From assembly GCA_034717495.1 (NCBI GenBank), contig JAYELL010000071.1:1-64000 (forward strand): a stretch of 64,000 nt of DNA, written 5' to 3'. Each line of letters starts with the position of its first letter. The stretch's first letter is position 1. Positions 47,418 to 54,901 of the stretch are shown here, one piece after another. The position numbers and the translations under genes were made by a program. The notes below the pieces were generated by a model. The model was not told the origin of the DNA, made no database searches, and saw nothing but the letters and a program-made list of their open reading frames with translations. This stretch comes from Chloroflexota bacterium (lineage in GTDB: Bacteria; Chloroflexota; Anaerolineae; JAAEKA01).

Positions 47418-50400
47418 TTAAGTTTGGCTGTTTGTGCTGGCACCTGCCAATCGCCATGGGCGCTGAGCCAACACATTGACCGCGCCCCGCTGCCGTTGGA
47501 CCCAACCCCGCACGGCCAACAGGGGCAAGTTCCGCCAGACGCGCCGGTACTTGATGGCCACTGCAGGTCGAATGATGACGTCGATCATGCCAAACTCGTC
47601 CTCCAGAGTCAGGAACCAAAAGCCCTTGGCCGTCGGTGGGGCCTGAAGCACGGTCACCTGCCCCGCAATCCATACCCACTGACCATCGCGGCAATCGTGC
47701 AAATCCCGGCTGCTAAACACCCCCTGCTCCCGCAGCCTGGCTCGGTGATGGGCCATCAGGTGCTCGTCGGCTGAGACTCCCAACACCTTCAATTGTTCTG
47801 CCAGGGCCTCCAGGGGGCGAAGGGGAGGCAGCTCGGCAGGTGCCGGATCGGGCTTTTCGTCCAGCAACAATGTATCCCGCTCGTAATCCAACAGGCCCAA
47901 CTGCCACAACAACCCGCGGCGTCGGGTTGTTGTGTGGCAGCTATCAATGGCGCCTGCCAAAATAAGCCGTTCCACCAGGAGACGCGGCAAGCGGGTACGG
48001 CGGCAGAAGTCAGCCAGCGACGAAAAGGGTCCATCCCGACGCGCCAACAGGATGCGCTCGCCGCCCTGTTCCCCCACCCCCTTGATCGAAGCCAGCCCAA
48101 TGCGGATAGCCCCGTCCGTCAGTTGGTACGCCACCCCACTGCCGTTGATATCCGCCGGCAATATGGAAATGCCGCGGCGTTTGGCGTCGTTGATCAGGAC
48201 AGCGGGACTCCAGAAGCCCATCGGCTGATTGTTCAACAGGGCGGCGTAGAACGCTCCGGGGTGATAACATTTCAACCAGGCGCTCTGGTAGACGATTACG
48301 GCAAAAGAAGCCGCATGACTCTTGGCAAAGGCGTAGCCGCCAAAAGCCTTGAGCTGTTCGAAAACAGCCTCGGCCACGTCTATAGGCACCCCCTTGCCTT
48401 CCGCCCCTTCCAGAAACACCTTTCGCAAGCGCTCCACCCGGTCCACACCATTTTTGTGGCCCAACGCCCTGCGCAATAACTCCCCCTGTCCGCCGCTGAA
48501 ACCGGCAAAGTTGCGCGCGATCTTCAGCACCTGTTCCTGGAACACGATCACCCCCAACGTCTCGCTCAGCGCAGGCTCCAGCAGAGAATGCAGGGTAGTG
48601 ACCGGTTCCTCACCCCAACGTCTGCGCAGATAGGGTTGCACCATGTTGCCCTGGATCGGACCGGGGCGAATGAGGCTGATCTCCACGATCAGATCCTCGA
48701 AAGATCGAGGTCGAAAGCGGGGCACCAATTGGGCCTGGGCCCGACTCTCCACCTGGAAACAGCCGATGGTGTCGCCGCTGCAGATCATGCCGTATACGGA
48801 AGGGTCGTCGAAGCTGAGGCGGTCCAGATCGGGACGCTGTCCCGTCTCCTCCACGATATCACAGGCATCCTCCAGGACCGACAACATGCGCAGTCCCAGC
48901 AGATCGATCTTGACCATCCCCGCTTCTTCCAGGGACTCCTTGTCCCACTGGCAGACGGTGCGATCCTCCATTGTCGCCGGTTCCAATGGCATGATCTCTG
49001 GCAACGGTCTCCTGCTCAGGACAAACCCACCGTTGTGAATGCCCAGGTGGCGGGGCAACCCATGGATCTCGCTGCACAATTGCAACATCAACTGCCAGGA
49101 CTGGCTATCCACATGGTCGGCGAAAAGGGCCAGATCCCGCCAGGCTTCATCGAGACCACGACGATCAGATGCACTGGCCAGCGTGTCGATCAATTCCCGG
49201 GGAAACCCCAATGCCTTGCCCACATCCCGCACGGCGCTACGCTGACGAAAGGTGACCAGCGTACAGGCCATGCTTGCGTGTTCCCGGCCGTAACGCTGGT
49301 AGACATACTGAATGACCTCCTCCCGCCGGTCAGCCTGAAAATCGATGTCGATATCAGGTAAGGTGGCCCGTTCCTCCGAGAGAAATCGTTCGAAAACCAG
49401 ATCGTGCTCCAGAGGATCGATGGGCGTGATGTGAAGCAGGAAGGCAACCAGTGAGTTGGAGGCGGATCCCCTGCCCTGGCAACGAATACCCTGCTCCCTA
49501 GAAAAGCGCATGATATCCCACACAATCAGAAAATAGTTTACCAACCCCAATCGCTGAATGACGGCAAGCTCATGATCCAACATCCACCGGACCCGCTCAG
49601 CCGGTTCTGAGCCGTAGATTTTGGACATTGCCGCCTGGCAAAGCTGTCGCAGGTAACCCCCGGCATCCAATCCTGATGGCACAGGAAAGCGAGGCAAGTC
49701 TTGCACCCCGTGCTGAAGAGTCAACTGGCAACGCCGGGCGATTTCCAGTGTACTAACCAGCGCATCAGGCCGATCGGCGAAGAGCTGGCTCATCTGCTCC
49801 ACACTCTTGAGATAGGCCTCGCTGTTGCCCCGCCGCAAATGATGGCTGGTGTCCAAAGTCGCACGATGGCGGATAGCCACCAATACATCCTGCAAACAGT
49901 GCCCATCCCGGCTGGCATAGTGGATATTGTTGGTCGCCACCAGCGGCAAGCGCAGCCCATCAGCCATTGAGATAAGCGCCCGGCTCAAGCGTTCATCCCC
50001 TGGTCTGAGCTGCCGCTGCAATTCCACAAATAGACGGTCAGGTCCGAATAGCTCATGCAAGCATCGAGCCGATTCATGGGCAGCCTCCATCTTCCCCGCC
50101 AGCAATAAACTGGCAATCTCCCCTTGCCGGCAGCCTGAGAGAGCAATCAGGCCGGCGCTGTGTGCGGCCAGGTGGTCCCAGGTGGCTTCCGCCTTGCCCT
50201 TTTCGCAACGCATACGAGCCGTTGTAATGAGTTGGCTCAAGTTTGCATAGCCTGTATCGTCCTCAGCCAGCAGGGTTAGATGACGGCCTCCGGTCAACGT
50301 CAATTCCACCCCAACGATCGGCTTGACGCCAGAGCCAGAGGCTGCTCGCCAGAAATCGACGACGCCGTACAGCCCATCGTGATCTGTGAGGGCCATGGCA

Positions 50401-50498
50401 GGCATCTCCAGCTCAGCAGCGCGCGCGATCAACGCCGCAGGCCGTGAGACGCCATCCAGCAATGAATAGCAGGAATGACAGTGCAGCTCGGCATACAT
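47418..50498 (-). CDS. dnaE2: Error-prone DNA polymerase DnaE2 (ImuC)
   Basis: The 1026-residue protein starts MYAELHCHSCYSLLDG, the PHP domain of C-family polymerases (about 1-210). The palm follows with GRGSASNSLVAFLL, LPDIDIDFQADRREEVIQYV holding the catalytic Asp-x-Asp pair, then the fingers, helix-hairpin-helix (GLASIKGVGEQGGERI) and a C-terminal OB domain (VWIAGQVTVLQAPPTAKGFW). It lacks the tau-binding C-tail of DnaE1 and matches DnaE2 in length. DnaE2 extends DNA past lesions with ImuB. It starts one base after DUF6504 in the imuB-DUF6504-dnaE2 operon, under a LexA-type promoter at 52259-52281. Confidence 0.95.
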   Translation of the reverse strand: MYAELHCHSCYSLLDGVSRPAALIARAAELEMPAMALTDHDGLYGVVDFWRAASGSGVKPIVGVELTLTGGRHLTLLAEDDTGYANLSQLITTARMRCEKGKAEATWDHLAAHSAGLIALSGCRQGEIASLLLAGKMEAAHESARCLHELFGPDRLFVELQRQLRPGDERLSRALISMADGLRLPLVATNNIHYASRDGHCLQDVLVAIRHRATLDTSHHLRRGNSEAYLKSVEQMSQLFADRPDALVSTLEIARRCQLTLQHGVQDLPRFPVPSGLDAGGYLRQLCQAAMSKIYGSEPAERVRWMLDHELAVIQRLGLVNYFLIVWDIMRFSREQGIRCQGRGSASNSLVAFLLHITPIDPLEHDLVFERFLSEERATLPDIDIDFQADRREEVIQYVYQRYGREHASMACTLVTFRQRSAVRDVGKALGFPRELIDTLASASDRRGLDEAWRDLALFADHVDSQSWQLMLQLCSEIHGLPRHLGIHNGGFVLSRRPLPEIMPLEPATMEDRTVCQWDKESLEEAGMVKIDLLGLRMLSVLEDACDIVEETGQRPDLDRLSFDDPSVYGMICSGDTIGCFQVESRAQAQLVPRFRPRSFEDLIVEISLIRPGPIQGNMVQPYLRRRWGEEPVTTLHSLLEPALSETLGVIVFQEQVLKIARNFAGFSGGQGELLRRALGHKNGVDRVERLRKVFLEGAEGKGVPIDVAEAVFEQLKAFGGYAFAKSHAASFAVIVYQSAWLKCYHPGAFYAALLNNQPMGFWSPAVLINDAKRRGISILPADINGSGVAYQLTDGAIRIGLASIKGVGEQGGERILLARRDGPFSSLADFCRRTRLPRLLVERLILAGAIDSCHTTTRRRGLLWQLGLLDYERDTLLLDEKPDPAPAELPPLRPLEALAEQLKVLGVSADEHLMAHHRARLREQGVFSSRDLHDCRDGQWVWIAGQVTVLQAPPTAKGFWFLTLEDEFGMIDVIIRPAVAIKYRRVWRNLPLLAVRGWVQRQRGAVNVLAQRPWRLAGASTNSQT

Positions 50499-50499
50499 C

Positions 50500-50787
50500 T
50501 CAATCGTACACCCGCTCCAGGTACCAGGCATCCTGTAGCAAATCACGATACAGCACACAGAGCAGACCGTCGGCCGTGGCCACCTGAAAATAGTGGCGCC
50601 AGATCTGCCCCGTCCCCTCCGCTGCCTCAGGGAGAGCATCCAGGTCCCACCATTGATCGTGCAAGACCCATTGGTCGACGACGCCATGAACCTGTATCTC
50701 CCTGCAGCGCCAGCGAAAGACAGCCGGCCGGTCAGCACTCAGTGCCACAGCGACGGGTGTGCCCTCGGGCCAGAGACGGGTCATCAT
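50500..50787 (-). CDS. DUF6504-like small protein of the mutasome operon
   Basis: The 95-residue protein reads ALSADRPAVFRWRCREIQVH, then GVVDQWVLHDQWWDLDALPE and WRHYFQVATADGLLCVLYRD, with many Trp and a compact beta pattern. This fits the DUF6504 family found next to or fused with Y-family polymerases, where the barrel is thought to extend the little finger. The ATG overlaps the imuB stop by four bases and dnaE2 follows after one base, so translation is tightly coupled. It may supply the C-terminal part that this short ImuB lacks. Confidence 0.75.
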   Translation of the reverse strand: MMTRLWPEGTPVAVALSADRPAVFRWRCREIQVHGVVDQWVLHDQWWDLDALPEAAEGTGQIWRHYFQVATADGLLCVLYRDLLQDAWYLERVYD

Positions 50788-51995
50788 TCATTGCCTGTGC
50801 TGCCTGGCCATTCGGTCAACACGAAACGTTTGGCCGCCAACCGGTTCTCCGGATCCACCAGGACAGCTCGTCGAAAGCAATGGCGTCCGTAACGGACTGC
50901 CAGCCGGGCGAGATGCGCGTCCGCTTCCATTTCCTGCGAGTTGGACCAGAGGCTAAGCTGATGCACCGATGGGGAAGTCAGATTGCTCAACGTCAGCACC
51001 AGATCGGAAACCGGGTCATGATAGCTCAACCCGCCAAGTAATGTCTCGCTCAAACGGGTCAGGCGCCCTGCATCCGCCGTGGGTTCGGCCAGCCGGCGTC
51101 CGCTAACAAGAGACGCCCCATCCACACAGGTCACCTGTAGATCCAGCTGCCCGGCGCGTAAAAATACCCTCGCCAATCGATCACTCAACAAGCCCATTAA
51201 GTGAGTAGCCGCAGCAATCAGCGGTTGGAGATTATCGATGGACGGTTCAAATTCCCAGGCAGCCATCTCGCTGCGTTCCCTGTGACCAGGAATCACGGGC
51301 CGGTCGTCCTGTCCCCGAGCCAGACGGTGGGCCAGCTGGCCCTCCCATCCAAATTGCTGAAGAACTGCCCGCGACGGCAAGCAGGCAAACTGGCCCAACT
51401 GGCGCAGGCCAAACAGATTGAGCCTGCGCCGGGTCTCGTCGGTGATGGGCAGGTAAGCCACCGGGAACCTGCTCAGAAAGCTGCGCTCCGTACCGGATGT
51501 CAACACCAGCACCCGGTTCAAGCCCAGACAGAGGGAAGCGATCTCGGCAGAAAACTTGTTAGCCGCAACGCCAACAGTCGCTTCCAAACGGAGTTCGTCG
51601 GCGATTAGCGCGCTCTGTCGGCGGCAGATGCGCTTCGCCTCTACATCTTGATCGATGCCACTAAGATCCAGATAGGCAGCACCTGGCTGGGCAGGCTCGA
51701 CAGCGGGCAATTGACTGTCGAGAAGCGCCGTTGCCGTTGCCGCAGTTTGTCGATACAGGCTCAAGCGAGGCGGCAGGAAAATAGCCTCAGGGCATAACCG
51801 CTCGGCGTGACGCACTGACACGCCAGGCCGCACCCCCTCCGCCAGAGCCTCAAGCGAACAATCCATCACGCGGGCTGGGTAGTGTTCACTGGCGATCACC
51901 AAAGGCTGTTCGGCCAGTCGGGGGTGCTCACGCCGCTCAACCGCGACCGCCAGGTGGGGAATCACCAGATAGGCCACACGGCCGGACGCGCTCAT
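50784..51995 (-). CDS. imuB: ImuB-type Y-family polymerase homologue (probably inactive)
   Basis: The 403-residue protein (ATG 51995; a start at 52007 is also possible) has the Y-family fold: palm segment VAYLVIPHLAVAVERREHPR, AAYLDLSGID, helix-hairpin-helix FGLRQLGQFACLPSRAVLQQ and a little-finger domain. The first catalytic Asp of the DxD motif is replaced (VIPHLAVA), and the SxDE pair is YLDLSG, as in inactive ImuB scaffolds. HQLSLW near the C-terminus matches the beta-clamp motif QLxLF. ImuB bridges DnaE2, the clamp and ImuA; no imuA is seen here. Its ATG is two bases after the stop of the small ORF at 51998-52099. Confidence 0.88.
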   Translation of the reverse strand: MSASGRVAYLVIPHLAVAVERREHPRLAEQPLVIASEHYPARVMDCSLEALAEGVRPGVSVRHAERLCPEAIFLPPRLSLYRQTAATATALLDSQLPAVEPAQPGAAYLDLSGIDQDVEAKRICRRQSALIADELRLEATVGVAANKFSAEIASLCLGLNRVLVLTSGTERSFLSRFPVAYLPITDETRRRLNLFGLRQLGQFACLPSRAVLQQFGWEGQLAHRLARGQDDRPVIPGHRERSEMAAWEFEPSIDNLQPLIAAATHLMGLLSDRLARVFLRAGQLDLQVTCVDGASLVSGRRLAEPTADAGRLTRLSETLLGGLSYHDPVSDLVLTLSNLTSPSVHQLSLWSNSQEMEADAHLARLAVRYGRHCFRRAVLVDPENRLAAKRFVLTEWPGSTGNE

Positions 51996-51997
51996 CG

Positions 51998-52099
51998 TCA
52001 CATGCATAGAATGTAATCGAGCTGGGGATCAACGCCAGCTGGCGTTGATCCCGCTTTCACGCACCAGCGAATCTTCATATCCCCGTACGTGCAACCCAT
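51998..52099 (-). CDS. 33-codon upstream ORF before imuB
   Basis: ATG 52099 is preceded by GAGGAGGT at eight bases, the best ribosome site in the region. The peptide is MGCTYGDMKIRWCVKAGSTP, then AGVDPQLDYILCM. Its TGA at 51998-52000 is two bases before the imuB ATG, so imuB translation may depend on it; imuB itself lacks a clear ribosome site. The ORF contains the 28-bp perfect palindrome 52025-52052. No family recognised. It could be a leader peptide or a degraded small gene. Confidence 0.5.
   Translation of the reverse strand: MGCTYGDMKIRWCVKAGSTPAGVDPQLDYILCM
52025..52052. promoter_or_regulatory. Perfect 28-bp palindrome inside the imuB leader
   Basis: GGGATCAACGCCAG followed by CTGGCGTTGATCCC: all 14 pairs match with no loop. 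In RNA it would form a stable stem about 18 bases before the imuB start. It could control translation or act as a protein-binding site. No T tract is present. Confidence 0.7.
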
Positions 52100-52258
52100 T
52101 CTTTGCAACCTCCTCTCTCGGCCAGCCGTTCTGCATTCCCCACAATCCCGACGCCAACCACCCATCGATGGAGAATGGGTCGCAGCAACTTTCGCCTACC
52201 GGCAAGCCATTCTTTGCGTAGCAATGAGCCGGACAATGGCCGAAGCTCAACAGAAACA

Positions 52259-52281
52259 GAACATACGTTCCATTTATTATA
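52259..52281 (-). promoter_or_regulatory. LexA (SOS) box at the promoter of the imuB-dnaE2 operon
   Basis: GAACATACGTTC (52259-52270) is a perfect GAAC-N4-GTTC box, the LexA site of Gram-positive-type SOS regulons. On the minus strand a TATAAT lies at 52276-52281, five bases before the box, so LexA would cover the transcript start. A weak -35 (TTGTTT) lies 16 bases upstream of the -10. The leader to imuB is about 260 bases. Confidence 0.78.
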
Positions 52282-52338
52282 CACGATACGCGGCCAAAAA
52301 CAAACGACAACGAACAGGTAAACAAGGACCAAGGGAAC

Positions 52339-52382
52339 AAGTAAATAAGTAAATAAGTAAATAAGTAGACAAGTAGACAAGT
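52339..52382. repeat. 8-bp tandem repeat
   Basis: Three units AAGTAAAT (52339-52362), two units AAGTAGAC (52363-52378), and a partial AAGT. No coding role. Copy number may vary between strains. Confidence 0.9.
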
Positions 52383-52498
52383 GTGGCTGCGCAACCCCGG
52401 AGCGCTTTTGTTCGCCTTCATGCCCCATGGTACAATTCGATGGTCTGGCCCGCAACCGATAACGAGATCAAGCGAACGGAGAAACGCTACCACCAACC

Positions 52499-53449
52499 AT
52501 GCAAAACATACTCAGTGCAGGTTTCGTCTGTGGGGACCTGGTGCTCAGGCCCGTCGATAAGTTACCCCCTACCGGTGGCAATCGTTTCGTCGACGATGCC
52601 AGGCTGACCATTGGAGGCTGCGCGGCCAACGCAGCGGTGGCGTTTGCCCGACTTCTCAGGCCAGTGGGAGGCAGCTCCGCTCTTCTTGGCCGGGTGGGGG
52701 ATGATGCCCTGGGCCAATCCCTGATCGATCAGCTCACCCAGACAGAGGTGAATACGAGCTATCTGCAATCCACTCCCGGCGTGGCAACAGCCATCAACAC
52801 GGCTCTGGTCTCCAGCACGGGTGAACGCAGCTTCTACGTCTTCCCCGGCGCCTGCGACCACCTCTTTGCCGATGACCTGAGCGACGAGCGTCTAAGTCGA
52901 TTCGACCACCTGCATTTGGCCGCCATCGGCGCACTGCCCAATTTGGCCGGGAAAACCGCCGCCGATGTTGCTCGTAGAGCCCGCGCGCTGGGTTTGACAG
53001 TCAGCCTGGACGTTACGCTCAATCCACCCCGTGACATCGCCGCCGATGTACGTCCTATCCTTCCTTTCGTAGACCTCTTTTTGCCCAACCTGACCGAGGC
53101 TCAGGCGATCCTGGAAAAAACGGCCCTGGACGACCTGCTAGATCAAGCATTGGCAGATGGCGTTGGCCTGGTGGGAATCAAACAAGGGGAGGCCGGATGC
53201 ACGCTGGCTACTGAAAAAGAGCGCCTTTCTCAACCAGCATTTGACGTCCCGACATTGGATACATGCGGCGCGGGTGACTCATGGTCTGCGACAGTCGTAT
53301 ACGGTTGGAAGGAGGGATGGTCGCTCAATGCCATGGCCCGGATTGCCAATGCAGCAGGTGCGCTTTGCTCTGCCATCCCGGGATCTACCCTGGGTCTGAC
53401 CGATGCCAAAACGCTGCGGTACTTCGCCGCCCGAACTCGCCTCCGCTAG
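52499..53449 (+). CDS. PfkB-family carbohydrate kinase
   Basis: The 316-residue protein has the ribokinase fold: the N-terminal lid with GGCAANAAVAFARLL (GG-x-x-x-N), GRVGDDALGQSLIDQL, LDVTLNPPRD, LFLPNLTEAQAI, and the C-terminal signature DTCGAGDSWSATVVYGW with the catalytic Asp (D-T-x-G-A-G-D). It phosphorylates a sugar or nucleoside with ATP; the substrate cannot be read. It is 80 bases upstream of the aminopeptidase. Confidence 0.92.
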   Translation: MQNILSAGFVCGDLVLRPVDKLPPTGGNRFVDDARLTIGGCAANAAVAFARLLRPVGGSSALLGRVGDDALGQSLIDQLTQTEVNTSYLQSTPGVATAINTALVSSTGERSFYVFPGACDHLFADDLSDERLSRFDHLHLAAIGALPNLAGKTAADVARRARALGLTVSLDVTLNPPRDIAADVRPILPFVDLFLPNLTEAQAILEKTALDDLLDQALADGVGLVGIKQGEAGCTLATEKERLSQPAFDVPTLDTCGAGDSWSATVVYGWKEGWSLNAMARIANAAGALCSAIPGSTLGLTDAKTLRYFAARTRLR

Positions 53450-53530
53450 GGATCAAAAGATCCAAATTGCCACTGTTTGCGGAAAAGGTTACAATAGGGG
53501 CCAATATCTTCCATTCAGAAAGGATCATCG

Positions 53531-54802
53531 ATGACCGTTGATTTCCTCGCGCAGCAGCAAGCTTATGCCGATTTGATTATTCATGGTGGGGTTAACTTTC
53601 AGCCGGGCCAGGGGTTGCGCGTCCGGGCCGAGCTGGGACATCGGGATTTTGTCCGTCTTCTGGTTGCCGCAGCCTATGATGCTGGCGCTCGCCACGTGGA
53701 CGTGATGTGGACCGATCCTATCACTGCCAAGGTCCGCTTTGAGCATATCGATCACGATTACCTCGGTTACCTCCCGGAGTTTGAGGTTGCCCGCGCTCAC
53801 GAACAACTGGATGACCGCTGGGCCCTGGTATCCCTCACCGGGGATGAATACCCCGACGCCTTTGAGGAGATCGATCCTGCCATCATGCGCCAGGATCGGC
53901 TTGGGCGCATCCAGAAGCTCAAATTCTTCCAGGAACGGGTGATGAACAATGAGATATCCTGGTGTGTGGCCAGCGTGCCCGTTGCACCCTGGGCGCAAAA
54001 GGTGTTTCCCGACCTGGACGCCGACAGTGCGCTCCAGCGCCTTTGGCAGATGGTATTGTATACCTGCCGCGCTGACCAACCTGATCCAATGCAGGCCTGG
54101 GCCGACCACGACGCCAACCTGAAAACAGTTGCGGCCTTCATGGACCGCCACCAGGTCCGATCGATCCGTTTCCTGGATGAGACGCCCGGGCCCGATGGCA
54201 GACCATCATCCGATTTGACGGTTGGCCTGACCGATGCCCCCAATTGGAGTTGTGGTTCCTCCGACAATGCTGAGGGCCGTCCTTTCTTCGCCAATATCCC
54301 TACGGAGGAGATCTTTACATCGCCCCATAAGGATAAGGCCGAGGGCTGGGTTCGCACGTCCAAACCAGGCTTTCCTTTCGAAAGGGAGCTGCTCGATGCC
54401 TACTTCCACTTTGAAAATGGCCAGGTGGTCGAGTGGCACGCTGAAAAAGGACAGGACGCCCTGGATCAGATGTTTGAGATGCCGGGCGCACGCCAGCTGG
54501 GCGAACTGGCCCTCGTCGATGTGCGCTCACCTATCAATCAGAGTGGTCTGATATTCCACAACACGCTCTTCGACGAAAACGCCGCCTGTCATATTGCTTT
54601 CGGCCGCGCCTACCCCGAGGGGGTTAAGGACGGCAACAAAATGACCCAGGAAGAGCTGGAAGAGATGGGGGTCAATGCGGCGGACACGCATCAGGATTTG
54701 ATGATAGGCACCGATACGATGACAGTCATCGGCATCTGCGTGGACGGCAGCGAAGTTTTGATCATGAAGAACGGCATGTTTGTCGACGAGGTAGTCGCCT
54801 GA
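53531..54802 (+). CDS. M29-family aminopeptidase (AmpS/AmpT-like)
   Basis: The 423-residue protein is a full thermophilic-metalloprotease family member. The N-terminal domain contains RVRAELGHRDFVRLLVAAAY, and the metal-binding C-terminal domain contains the Glu in NIPTEEIFTSPHKDKAEGW, Glu and Tyr/His in LALVDVRSPINQSGLIFHNT, HIAFGRAYPEG and ADTHQDLMIGTDTMTVIGI. These residues bind two metal ions (Co or Zn). It removes N-terminal residues from peptides as a dimer in the cytoplasm. AAAGGA precedes the ATG. Confidence 0.94.
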   Translation: MTVDFLAQQQAYADLIIHGGVNFQPGQGLRVRAELGHRDFVRLLVAAAYDAGARHVDVMWTDPITAKVRFEHIDHDYLGYLPEFEVARAHEQLDDRWALVSLTGDEYPDAFEEIDPAIMRQDRLGRIQKLKFFQERVMNNEISWCVASVPVAPWAQKVFPDLDADSALQRLWQMVLYTCRADQPDPMQAWADHDANLKTVAAFMDRHQVRSIRFLDETPGPDGRPSSDLTVGLTDAPNWSCGSSDNAEGRPFFANIPTEEIFTSPHKDKAEGWVRTSKPGFPFERELLDAYFHFENGQVVEWHAEKGQDALDQMFEMPGARQLGELALVDVRSPINQSGLIFHNTLFDENAACHIAFGRAYPEGVKDGNKMTQEELEEMGVNAADTHQDLMIGTDTMTVIGICVDGSEVLIMKNGMFVDEVVA

Positions 54803-54901
54803 CACCTGTCTGAGGACTCGATGTTACTCTGAGTTGACTAAAGCGCACGATGTCTTCTGGCACGTGGGCAGCGAGAAGCCTGAAAGAAACGAGCACCAGC
54901 C

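Larger units (their letters stand above)
52100..52498. other. Intergenic region with SOS promoter and tandem repeat
   Basis: It holds the LexA-type promoter for the minus-strand imuB operon (52259-52281) and an 8-bp tandem repeat (52339-52382). Overlapping minus frames that translate the repeat into Leu/Tyr-rich sequence are not genes. Confidence 0.7.

Noticed and set aside
52029-52496. 155-residue minus-strand open frame
   Set aside because: It translates the 8-bp tandem repeat and runs across the SOS promoter; no family features.
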